A stretch of DNA of 57,175 nt from Elusimicrobiota bacterium (GTDB lineage Bacteria > Elusimicrobiota > Elusimicrobia > UBA1565 > UBA9628). The position numbers were made by a program, and so were the translations under genes. Below, piece by piece: positions 20,001-23,565 of the stretch. Under the pieces are notes generated by a model. The model searched no databases, was not told the origin of the DNA, and saw only the letters and a program-made list of their open reading frames with translations. The first letter of the stretch is position 1, and the number at the start of each line of letters is the position of its first letter. Location: the NCBI GenBank assembly GCA_023249645.1, contig JAHFCF010000013.1:1-57175 (forward strand), read 5' to 3'.

Positions 20001-20694
20001 GGCGGTCTTGGGCTTGAGGTTCATCGCTCTTCCCGTGCCGATGGCCCCGATCGCCTTGGGAGGCGAGGTCACGGCAGGACCGCGTTTTGCGGATGCCGCT
20101 CCGGTGGAGTTCCGCCCCGTGATCGAGACGGTCCAGCGTTTGTCCGCTCGCCTGGGTCTTTCACCCGCTCAGGTTCCCAGCGCGGCGCTGTTCATCCCCA
20201 ACGATCCGAGCTATGACGCCGGAGGCTGGAACGCGCGGGCCGTGGGGGAGGGTCTTTCGGCAGGCTCCGCGATCGCGGTGGGGCGATCCTGGCTGGGAGC
20301 ATCTGCCTCCGAGCTTGAAGGCGTGGTGGCCCATGAACTCGGCCATCTCTTTTACGGCGACAACCGCCGAGACGAGGTCCATCGGGAATTGATGAAGCGC
20401 TTGGGTCGGCTGGCCGGCATCTTCGCTCTGGATTCAGTGATCGCGGTCTGGAGCTTGGGCGCGGCATGGACTTGTCAGCTGTCCATTCCTGCATTCTGGC
20501 TGTTCGCTTCTTTCTTGGCGTTGGCTTTTTCAAGGGCTCAGGAAAGCCGCGCGGACCGGTTCTCCGCCGAGCTGGCCGGTCCAGAGGCTGCCAAGGCCTT
20601 TTTGACGCGGCTGGCCCATGCGGCGCCGGGAGCGGGCGGTCTCTTCAGCGACCATCCCTCGATGCCGGAGCGGTTGAGGAGCATCCAGCCGTGA
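5098..20694 (+). CDS. Giant membrane AAA+/VWA/M48 multidomain protein
   Basis: One frame of 5198 residues. In order: an N-terminal hydrophobic anchor (about 20-42); a Pro/Ala-rich linker; MoxR/dynein-like AAA+ module 1 with altered Walker A GPPGTEKS (361-368), Walker B ending FEEL (E502/E503) and sensor WGTMNPETD; AAA+ module 2 with intact Walker A GDFAAGKT (770-777) and FIDEF (D838/E839). Next are four membrane plus HEAT-like units, each ending in a shared 65-residue helical module (near 1205, 1497, 1788, 2056). A CobT-like segment follows: HESLH (2236-2240), then NAIEDPRVNSRG, a Lys/Gln/Pro-rich stretch (about 2414-2530) and a VWA domain with MIDAS DESGSM (2632), GGTHD and VTDGNG. Seven more modules (2918-4918) alternate with membrane segments. 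An M48 peptidase ends it: HELGH 5079-5083, third ligand E5149. AAA+/VWA pairs remodel or load metal into partners; the substrate here is unknown. The start codon sits on the promoter, so translation may be leaderless. Confidence 0.85.
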   Translation: MGMRELLRRGRRLFTWFMIRRIIASSLAVILFLLSPGYECWADVAKIVPGGQAPLMPAGPAGLAPPAKLTLPPAALPSDPPPPAPPPGVSAPLPAQTPAPGVVAPPQAPRAGSHFPTPKPAAPAASAAPVPDPSARGQADIAGSLGGRTGPVFNGEKHLGEAEDVAGKLGAAPAPLVKAPADLKMPESDEDMAAVFAAKFHVWAAGKFPRYDFSTRDYKAWVLFLRFFTPSMGVFSRNPDNPKTKEMGALEAGARYVYGDRLESEAEWDTFKTELEAQIQQLKPSAPGHGRDKKLAQELSKLSEMEPEAYAADEASPFQIPLAALIPDEKSSELVATATTLRRIEAADRAFAMRDYSLHLGPPGTEKSAIPKLLASKKRIPYLAVTMHPGIGTFELVGGYRPKAVRMADRTDVLRLVAERLAQAESSGDFSEFLKIASLVYSGGLEKMTAAVKNDLLHGSDSAAGRRLMTLAHGLAFGASSLTWQDGYLTYAIKRDIWICFEELNAAPTETLEFLNDFLNSEARELVITQRLGHPEVIRPRPGGRFMLWGTMNPETDSNREVLAKTLKSRWRVKYFGDLPADEQRDIVLKLYNMPSVWAEALVKNVHQELVRQARGRLIGERWRDGYEINLRHLMRIGRRWRHFVDQETKEGRPPDEARQRFLLGREAYSVYAGMMRLDAEKNGVWTKLDQAFNLSAIGYKSAEQLRVRPEKIEDLGERIRIGDVELKKGPGGLFVPKPDSDYLVDAAVYARLYEYAKALALGEALLLMGDFAAGKTSDLRYLFYRLNMNLRYKNLDSSTAIEELTGGYVPGQRRGEYVFQEGLLPAAMEERSGVFIDEFNLNPVVEWLNTVRDDGRLYLPHRIVDGWPLMAAAANPPSEDYPGRILISPATRSRYTEFWVSRDESEGRLTALMKHWLKGGTIYAFLLAPLVGAFLQAFAGHPPGLGALPRTAPKNSQSSANHTRTFLFSSVLSRLNIFSVYYSSAVQPPSIIQPIPGRSRGEFRLPWSGLQIQKGVLVSGVLLVGAGILTSHLVFFVLWGWGFGLSGLILGSGWYARKPLYPPNRAILSQRAAALAAQRSDLAQNIVKTASWNTEIRSIAMVALRNLVPPQDADLIKYLEDLAVAETSDLNINMITLAIALAGGPHAEAALVALQSRLLPRHKSDLDISLSILRSRRSVDDSAAEKAKDLAAAEQIPAAAASNLEARTQERLVRLGASWIDELRSEALHEALQKLLAARQAGDPDGEKLAAQRLEKLLDESAAAGQGALPLNQGGWAATILEGVGSFFKKTSAAVQPFPGWSRGDFSIAMDFFGIISIPTVLACFLSTAILGDRHMPWSLAPMLSCFPIVGLFCLWFLGAPFHPANRKILAPRAEALALARPALAQALRDTVSWRSNKRRQALQALADSVPASDSELIDYLADLAIAETSDFHVQTAVLAIGRAGGTHAEEVLKTLQGRLLPRHAPDIEEGLQLARAHAQEAAEQMPTAPRVVAPDLQTRVGARLSRLDGSFMGTLRADTLREALKDLRVARQAGNLDGARIAAQRLEKLLDESAASGQGALPPRPSLGASKFFESIRAVFAKAPSAVQPFPGWSRGDMDVSTESFRWFNTIFLLPSLLLAYLGVISDLGICLGYLGVLFSGLAWFIPMPLHPANARILAARAEALAVLRPALAPAIRDTASRSREKRQAGLKALKKLADSSYSFDSDLLDYLADMAVAETMEIHIDQIVSIIGEAGGPHAQDVLKALQDRLLPRHMMVIGPALIMAARVRAPEAAEEMPTPMAAPAADLEGRVEVRLSRLDGSFMGTLRADTLKEALKDLRVARQAGNQDGERIAAQRLEKLLDESAAVGLGLLPWSKIPSTVQPIPYWSRGELYVDKAYRWQLASFILAVCVSTTFLVRHVSPYFIFEALSVWFGSIIVAPWFDKFPLHPINQKLLSSRASALAVSRTVLAQTILDTVSPDKRSEALEKLTDPGLSLDSELIDYLADLAVASTNDWQIHQAILAIAHAGGPHAQEVIGALQGRLLPWHASLIEQGLKVAREHMFEAVEAVPTADLAARVEVRLSRLGGSFMGTLRADALKEALKDLLAARQAGNLDGERIAAQRLEKLLDESAAVGANALGSGLFDRLRSLFRSKKKAESEAEEDSETAAPPTIEGIFDERKTPEADRPALRAKVERIQTLMKMVGSGVGRDTTTKWVPGDLWAHWPQSNTTTYPLEHLITHSEEELVGLIDHESLHRESTVLDQRLPLVRKYFEDPMKQFLWNAIEDPRVNSRGIHRLPGSQRYLHALYDRYMPTQDAAVKVDPAAEAPDLSQPTGDGGTAFNPKMLQFPHIEFLIATNTYWRQGVKPKFVNKSAEEAFDKARPELDRIFQTYPKEAEPSRAQSAAASLEALKAIDEKIRPLYEPLIAESQKKMAKMGKSKQGKGKGGGIPNMPSPPDQKPPKQGPKKDGQGKPDQNKQKKDQGNDEKSSSEDLKEALDKLQDHARRAAEELGSHIKDNPTKGDVKRAKDDPQASKKPAGQAGNAAPTPLSLEDVANTRREQILNRQATPYQNAYLPVAHLASSMVSHLANVFLKNSRPKDVGYFRTGKKVDLKRAMQREGEGGVRDDVMLRRTQATKRRYKVTLLIDESGSMDNFRREAIQSTVLLVDALARLQIDVEVIGFAEQAVIHHEFSTPLTPQAKDHLMAELMEHLGHGGTHDANAVKLALERILRQDAEGRYIFVVTDGNGNGPSKLADVLPQAEKAGVRVIGVGVGPGMEYVKTAYPRYVAVPNIEDLPRELRDRLMEAIGRVELAARGPAQRFVGFGPVPGLGALPAVGRWYSFLSWLDRNVAWICWSVAPVWTWAAFWGDPVLTGSLRQGVSWKLVALTVVIGIGFSEMASCLVKKFLASYEHHQEAEEARQTYGALPAAQAVDLEARVAHVLSFLGTDIASNMRRPAITEALAEYRAAKASGSLELPLVERRLKSLLDDAPASGSAALGASLKSLSTILLRFKPFLSSLSSWEALGMVGLGAFIAAQISLAGMFLGLPAYGLWLVVGIATMALAWNWRDGSFPPLALFMIGSLPVLSISSISHFGSWLLPVVSVFPVAFSIALALNIRRGKAQLLPYAVGIRLARSAPMIDPSTAGSRALTSYVQGLQGQAGVRWETLKKIAADAPLWAGEDVVNQLFPMFEVLVKEDPFLAIRKAVVQALAAYFPRPAARNALIQIAQLQIDRETWKEAATVLQADVARRKAEAAQAERQAAQAQAQINGLESHAERVLASLGTGIVSNMRRSAITEALAEYRAAKASGANDLALIERRLKSLLDDAPASGSAAMGLPTIGLRLKALVAPAGRWEVFGVLGLAAFIAIEFGLAATGLHAALGAAYVLWLAVGLSWMGLALNRYLVLGRSWPLFLLFITSVIPAYFFKVATSPAEAWTIPWWASLFTAPGVALVLHLRRAAARLLPYLLGVRLAWRAPTFGPPVGSYQSLERYVEGLQGVRDVRLETLERMISDAPLWKNSSEIGKIFPMLELLVEHDPDGQGKAEALLTLTVYFSNPEAREVLGRLKKSKDFSVSQAAYSASLAGLMRSSEEDLQQAQSGEVAKASTGEDLESRAEHVLASLGTDIASNMRRPAITEALAEYRAAKASGANDLPLIERRLKSLLADAPASGSAAISWPHPIWAAIWGLAYAWVGAVMAGVTFFGKMAPASLQPFSVAVMLASVFGFGLLNHWIPEAGAVGFITFLGAMTAGLGLSWPVLAVVGLFLPLPYICKTYGLVMERWAPLPGALRENLRSVLPAQLVGDGWLGLKSARQKALNALDFSPLGPYEEALKSLSAEDPSPELREKAAALLFDLRKRHQEELRRETHGVQATDVVDLEPRAERVQASLGADIAGNMRRSAITEALAQYRAAKASNSNELPIIEKRLKSLLEDAPAAGSAAMGQGRPFSARLIRALEQRLWRPKPVAAAVVLSINSTLFGLAHAFPAFFLRAGLFLFLGSIIAYMSKKGRVTASGVFVGISAVLAIVAIQPGASLVLFGFMYVLINAAYWPFFVDKADDFRPWFGLLPLQVEKGMRAALRGSTLDPVQAQWAKDLASRRPRQLEALDEMRRDRVRARAMEPALRVLWNAADFQISDALIDMISRWGDAEALKTLEWMSQQVDADTRQPTSGARAAEAAADNLRALLAEEVETEQLAKPETVAALEAQAERVLTSLGKDIASRMRRDALTEVLAEYRAAKASGTDDLAMIERRLKSLLDDAPASGSSAMGQGRPFLAGLIRALERRLWRPEIILSAVVLALNAGAFALAHAVPILASCAPLIFCACLVWAKSSKRSVATLSVFASFSMWVAAGGMQQKLPWFAGYLAMNFLYLTVVLRIADTFRPMFGLLETNVEKEMAEAARGQKLDAVQAGWAQDLPGRSVRRFESLAEMRRDPARARPLEPVLRVLWNAAGDSQTIDALIEIVSRWGDAQALKTLEWMANRTDLESHQLRPGARAAKAAADELRPLLAEMSEADEIARKDAASRTPDAHAALAADARRVLEALKDMLGISEHLRADAISEALRDFEAAASPDEKEMGARRLRSLLDLGGSAGLGASGPSFWNLPAGVRTLSGRFSLPWKDRLRLLLMWETLSITLCQSSWASFIFLAGASSWKTAAYICGAALISGMVWLMAQIILKSKQRLKIGPNDELHAAAFDAWSRLSPATRTLVEPRLRALRLKERVDHPFLYLVYPDAAVRHEAQAAAQEAMDRDPAVMAPFLMKSLLGVPWRGKTDFRALGLCGSAGAHELLALIDNPAFSREQDEIADAFALAFSFHADPKDSFSQEDLKKIREILEAHAVHGQLQEIFELIVSRSVVDPPARDVVASQAQARIAALDDSWVSKLLKKALIEAIADMRASRASGRLDDESLALRRLESLLKDGPSGGLHAVSARSRASQINALASASLGSAALAAVLSLGLTIAALWALAPAVAVAAGGTAAVLGLRFIALPVPMAPIALGGEVTAGPRFADAAPVEFRPVIETVQRLSARLGLSPAQVPSAALFIPNDPSYDAGGWNARAVGEGLSAGSAIAVGRSWLGASASELEGVVAHELGHLFYGDNRRDEVHRELMKRLGRLAGIFALDSVIAVWSLGAAWTCQLSIPAFWLFASFLALAFSRAQESRADRFSAELAGPEAAKAFLTRLAHAAPGAGGLFSDHPSMPERLRSIQP
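8704..11465 (+). repeat. In-gene repeat array A: four membrane/HEAT units
   Basis: Four units of about 270-290 codons lie inside the giant gene. Each runs: a VQPxPxWSRGE/D-like entry, two hydrophobic stretches, HPxNxxxLxxRAxALA, a HEAT-like helical block (ELIDYLADLAVAET, LAIAxAGGPHAxE, LQGRLLPRH), then the 65-residue module (RLSRLDGSFMGTLRADTL, EALKDLRVARQAG, AAQRLEKLLDESAA) ending in GQGALP or a variant. Modules end near 8907, 9789, 10665 and 11465. The copies differ throughout, so this is genuine duplication rather than an assembly echo. Confidence 0.85.
13848..19850 (+). repeat. In-gene repeat array B: seven helical modules with membrane segments
   Basis: Seven further copies of the 65-residue module start near 13848, 14865, 15882, 16680, 17662, 18648 and 19657. 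Consensus pieces are DLExRAERVLASLGTDIAS, NMRRxAITEALAEYRAAKAS and ERRLKSLLDDAPASGSAA. Copies 1 and 3 are almost identical at DNA level over about 75 bp. The intervening membrane segments fall into pairs: units 1/2 are alike, and units 4/5 share the entry GQGRPF with LIRALE. This indicates stepwise duplication of whole units. Copies 6 and 7 are more diverged. Confidence 0.85.
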
Positions 20695-21509
20695 TGCTTC
20701 ACATCGTCGGACTCCTGGCCGCGGGCGCGGCCTCGGGCGTGATCGGCAGCCTGCTGGGCTTGGGCGGAGGCATTTTCCTCATCCCGGCCTTGGTCCTGCT
20801 CTTCGGCGTGCCCATGCATTCGGCCGTGGCCGCGGGCCTAGTCGCGGTCATCGCCACGTCGAGCGCCGCGGGCGCCAGCAACGCGGAGCAGGGGATCGCC
20901 AACGTCCGCTTGGGGATGACCCTGGAGATCACCACGGTGCTGGGCGCCCTGGCGGGAGCGATGCTCGCTCCCCATCTGCCCGCGCGCTTCTTGGGCGGTC
21001 TCTTTACGCTGATGCTTTTAGCGGTGAGCGTCACCTTGTGGTTGCGGCGACGCAGCGCGGACGCTCAGCTGCCCGCCGCCTCGGGAGGGCTTCTGGACGG
21101 AGAGTACCATGACCCGGCCGCGCATCGGAGCGTGAGCTATTCCGTGCGGCGCTTGCCCGCGGCCCTGGCCGCTTCCTGGGGGGCGGGAGTCTTCTCCGCG
21201 CTCTTGGGCGTGGGCGGAGGCATCGTGAAGGTCCCGGCTCTCCATGTTCTTTGCGGAGTGCCCATGAAGGCGGCAGCGGCCACGAGCAATTTCATGATCG
21301 GCGTGACGGCCGCGGCCAGCGCCGCCCTCTATCTGGGACACGGTCTGGTCCCCGGCTCGGTGGCCGCGACCGTGTCTTTAGGCGTCATCGCCGGCTCTCG
21401 AGCGGGGTTGTGGGCGTCCCGACGCTTGAGCGATCATGCCGTGGCGCGCATCTTCGCCGTGGTGACGTTGGTCATCGCTTGTTTCATGGCGCGGAGGTTC
21501 CTTGCCTGA
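20694..21509 (+). CDS. TauE/SafE-family membrane transporter
   Basis: From the ATG at 20694 the protein has 271 residues and about eight hydrophobic helices. It shows the two pseudo-symmetric family signatures GxxxGLLGLGGGIFLIPAL-like (SLLGLGGGIFLIP) and ALLGVGGGIVKVPAL, each opening one half of the molecule. TauE/SafE proteins move sulfite, sulfonates or other small organic anions out of or into the cell; the substrate here is unknown. The ATG shares its A with the giant gene's TGA stop, so translation of the two is coupled. The next gene encodes DUF1634, a frequent companion of this transporter family. Confidence 0.88.
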   Translation: MLHIVGLLAAGAASGVIGSLLGLGGGIFLIPALVLLFGVPMHSAVAAGLVAVIATSSAAGASNAEQGIANVRLGMTLEITTVLGALAGAMLAPHLPARFLGGLFTLMLLAVSVTLWLRRRSADAQLPAASGGLLDGEYHDPAAHRSVSYSVRRLPAALAASWGAGVFSALLGVGGGIVKVPALHVLCGVPMKAAAATSNFMIGVTAAASAALYLGHGLVPGSVAATVSLGVIAGSRAGLWASRRLSDHAVARIFAVVTLVIACFMARRFLA

Positions 21510-21789
21510 GGATCTTCGTCGCGAGGAAGGCCGCGCCGCGGGCCTGGCGCTTCGGGCCGGCGTCTGGGGGAGCGGTGTCTTGATGGCGGCCGGCGCGCTT
21601 TGGGCCGCGGCGGGGCACGGCGAGTCTTTAGCTCTTTGGGGGATCGCCGTTCTGGTGGCCACGCCTTTTTTGCGAGTCATTTTCCTGACCGCTGTCTTTG
21701 CCCGATCGAGGCAGTGGCGTATGCTCGCCGTCTCCCTGACAGTCTTGGTCCTTCTCGGCGCGGGAATCGTTCTGGGTCGTCTGCGCTGA
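21502..21789 (+). CDS. DUF1634 small membrane protein
   Basis: This 95-residue protein has three hydrophobic helices (around 21-40, 43-62 and 72-92) with the TPFLRVIFLTAVF segment typical of DUF1634. Members are commonly encoded next to TauE/SafE transporters and are presumed to assist them; no biochemical role is established. The start is a TTG at 21502 with a GGAGG site 5 nt upstream, and it overlaps the transporter's stop. It is the last gene of the giant-protein operon: a perfect 20-bp palindrome begins at its stop codon and the next gene converges. Confidence 0.8.
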   Translation: MPEDLRREEGRAAGLALRAGVWGSGVLMAAGALWAAAGHGESLALWGIAVLVATPFLRVIFLTAVFARSRQWRMLAVSLTVLVLLGAGIVLGRLR

Positions 21790-21808
21790 ACTCGGTGCGC
21801 ACCGAGTT
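21789..21808. repeat. Perfect 20-bp palindrome (AACTCGGTGCGCACCGAGTT)
   Basis: A loop-free palindrome starts at the last base of the DUF1634 stop codon, between convergent genes. Its outer bases (AACT...AGTT) match the AACTGTGTCCGGACACAGTT-type palindromes at 31828, 43471, 43497 and 50660. Confidence 0.6.
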
Positions 21809-21820
21809 GGTGGATAAGTT

Positions 21821-21841
21821 TCCTTGGAATTACCGAGGAAC
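21821..21841. terminator. Possible bidirectional terminator hairpin
   Basis: TTCCTTGG and CCGAGGAA flank AATTA with one non-canonical pair, straddling the epimerase stop codon (21830-21832) in the convergent DUF1634/epimerase gap. There is only a weak T tract, so terminator function is tentative. Confidence 0.4.
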
Positions 21842-22909
21842 GACGCCGATCCCGGCCTTGACTTCGGCAAGATCGTAGACGCCGCCCGGCCCCATGAAGA
21901 CGCCTTTCATGGGGTTGCGGGCCAGCCACAGGGGCGTATCGAGGTCGACGAAGGAGAATCCGCCCAGGCCTGCGGCAAAATGCGCGGCTGCCGTCATGGA
22001 GAGAGAGGACTCGATGTTGCCGCCGATCATGAGCTTCAAGCCCGCGGCGCGGGCGATGGAGGCGATGTCCCAGGCTTCGAGCAAGCCGCACTTGGTGAGT
22101 TTGATGTTGATGACGTCGGCCGCGCGCTGGCGAACCAGGCGCCACACAGCCTGGCGGCTGGAGGCGGATTCATCCGCCGCCACAGGCACCTTGCCCAGGC
22201 GCATGACCCGACGCAGACCTTCATAGTCCTCGGCTGGGGCCGGCTGTTCGAAGAGAACGGGGACGATGTCTTGACGCTTGAGAAGCCGCAGCAGTTTCAA
22301 TGATTCTTCCGGTCTATAGCCTTGATTGGCGTCGAGCATGAGGCGCAGTCTGCGATTGGTTGCGGCCACGGCGCGCACGCGCGCCTCGTCCTCAGCCACG
22401 TCCCGGCCGACCTTGATCTTGATGGTCCGCACGCCCAGGGCCAGGATGCGCCGGGCGGCCTGGCCCGCGGCCTCGGGAGAGACGAGAGGGATGGTGATAT
22501 CGCTGGCGATTGCTCTCTCAGCTCCCCCGAAGAGGGTCCGCAGGGGGACATGGGCGTGCCTGGTCCAGGCATCCAGGACGGCCATGCCGCAGGCCGAGCG
22601 GGCGGCTCCGGAATCCGGGATGAGTTCCTCGATCCTTTCCAGAAGCTTGCGCCAGGAGGACGCGTCCTGGCCAAGAAGAGCTTTCTCGATGGCGTGGGCG
22701 GCGCGCAGGGCCTGAGACTGGGTCTCGTCGTTGTAGGAGGGCATGGGCGCTCCTTCGCCCCAGCCCACGGCGCCGGATCTCAGGCGCACGCACGCGAGGA
22801 TGTTCCGCGCCGTCGTTTCCCGACCGCCGGCGATCTCGAAGGGTTCGGCCAGGGGGAGCTCGAGCGGCTTGATAGCGATGGAGACGATGTCCGTGGCGGA
22901 ACGAGGCAT
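21830..22909 (-). CDS. L-Ala-D/L-Glu epimerase (enolase superfamily)
   Basis: This 359-residue protein carries the muconate-lactonising subgroup residues at almost the same numbers as the Bacillus dipeptide epimerase: KIK (K164/K166), DANQG (D193), FEQP (E221), AADES (D246) and NIKLTK (K270). It also has the C-terminal FVDLDTP DxD motif that binds the dipeptide amino group in Ala-Glu epimerases. The reaction interconverts L-Ala-D-Glu and L-Ala-L-Glu during murein peptide recycling in the cytosol. The ATG at 22909 is chosen because the longer frame upstream is out-of-frame DedA sequence; it overlaps the dedA stop (TGATG). It is the last gene of the hisS-gpmI-dedA operon. Confidence 0.9.
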   Translation of the reverse strand: MPRSATDIVSIAIKPLELPLAEPFEIAGGRETTARNILACVRLRSGAVGWGEGAPMPSYNDETQSQALRAAHAIEKALLGQDASSWRKLLERIEELIPDSGAARSACGMAVLDAWTRHAHVPLRTLFGGAERAIASDITIPLVSPEAAGQAARRILALGVRTIKIKVGRDVAEDEARVRAVAATNRRLRLMLDANQGYRPEESLKLLRLLKRQDIVPVLFEQPAPAEDYEGLRRVMRLGKVPVAADESASSRQAVWRLVRQRAADVINIKLTKCGLLEAWDIASIARAAGLKLMIGGNIESSLSMTAAAHFAAGLGGFSFVDLDTPLWLARNPMKGVFMGPGGVYDLAEVKAGIGVVPR

Positions 22910-23559
22910 CACGGAGAGTTTCTTCGGCGGGCCTTGAGGAACTCCACGACCGGCGGGATGCAGGAGATGACGATGATGGCGAGGATGACGTAGTGGAAGT
23001 GATTCCTGACCATGGGCAGGTCGGCGAACTGGAAGCCTGCGCCGAGGAACAGCGTCGTCCAAGCCGCGGCGCCGGTCACATTGTAGACGGCGAAGCGCGC
23101 ATAGCCCATGGTGCCGATGCCGGCCACGAAGGGCGCGAAGGTCCGGACGATCGGGACGAAGCGCGCGAAGATGATGGTCTTGCCTCCATACTTCTCGTAG
23201 AAACGGTGCGCTTCCTCCAGATGCTTGCGGTTCAAGAGCCAAGAGTCCTGCCGGGAGAAGACCTTGGGGCCGATCCATTTTCCCGCCGCGTAGTTGGCCG
23301 CGTCGCCGAGTATGGCGGCCAGGGTGAGGAGCGCCCAGATGGTCGGGAGATGGATGGGCGAGCCCTCACGCGAGGCCAAGGCGCCCACGGCGAACAAGAG
23401 CGAGTCTCCCGGCAGGTAGGGGGTCACCACGAGTCCCGTCTCGCAGAAGATGATGGTGAAAAGCGCGCCGGAAAGCCATGGGCCCAGGATCGCGGCCCAC
23501 ACGTTGAGGTGGGCGTCGAGGTGCAGGAAGACATCGAGGGCTGTGTGGATCCATTCCAT
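22909..23559 (-). CDS. DedA family (VTT domain) membrane protein
   Basis: The 216-residue polytopic protein has the DedA signatures: FCETGLVVTPYLPGDSLLFAVGALA with the conserved acidic residue and PGDSLL; GDAANYAAGKWIG; the KYGGKTIIFARFVPIVRTFAPFVAG block with its essential arginines; and a Gly-rich re-entrant segment. DedA/VTT proteins are implicated in flipping undecaprenyl-phosphate or phosphatidylethanolamine across the inner membrane and in maintaining proton-motive force. Which lipid this one handles is not visible. It lies 6 nt after gpmI and overlaps the epimerase start, so it is co-transcribed with both; a link to cell-wall carrier recycling would be consistent. Confidence 0.92.
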   Translation of the reverse strand: MEWIHTALDVFLHLDAHLNVWAAILGPWLSGALFTIIFCETGLVVTPYLPGDSLLFAVGALASREGSPIHLPTIWALLTLAAILGDAANYAAGKWIGPKVFSRQDSWLLNRKHLEEAHRFYEKYGGKTIIFARFVPIVRTFAPFVAGIGTMGYARFAVYNVTGAAAWTTLFLGAGFQFADLPMVRNHFHYVILAIIVISCIPPVVEFLKARRRNSP

Positions 23560-23565
23560 AGGGGA

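Noticed and set aside
5098-20694. Possibility that the giant gene is an assembly artefact of collapsed or duplicated repeats
   Set aside because: Every repeat copy has its own substitutions and membrane segments, and the frame stays open through unique domains on both sides; not proven, but an artefact would be unlikely to keep frame over 15 kb.
5098-20694. Orthologue of eukaryotic midasin/Rea1
   Set aside because: Only two AAA modules are visible instead of six, the chain is membrane-bound and ends in an M48 peptidase; similarity is in layout only.
21789-21808. Intrinsic terminator at the 20-bp palindrome
   Set aside because: A loop-free palindrome without a T tract is not a typical terminator; kept only as a repeat-family member.
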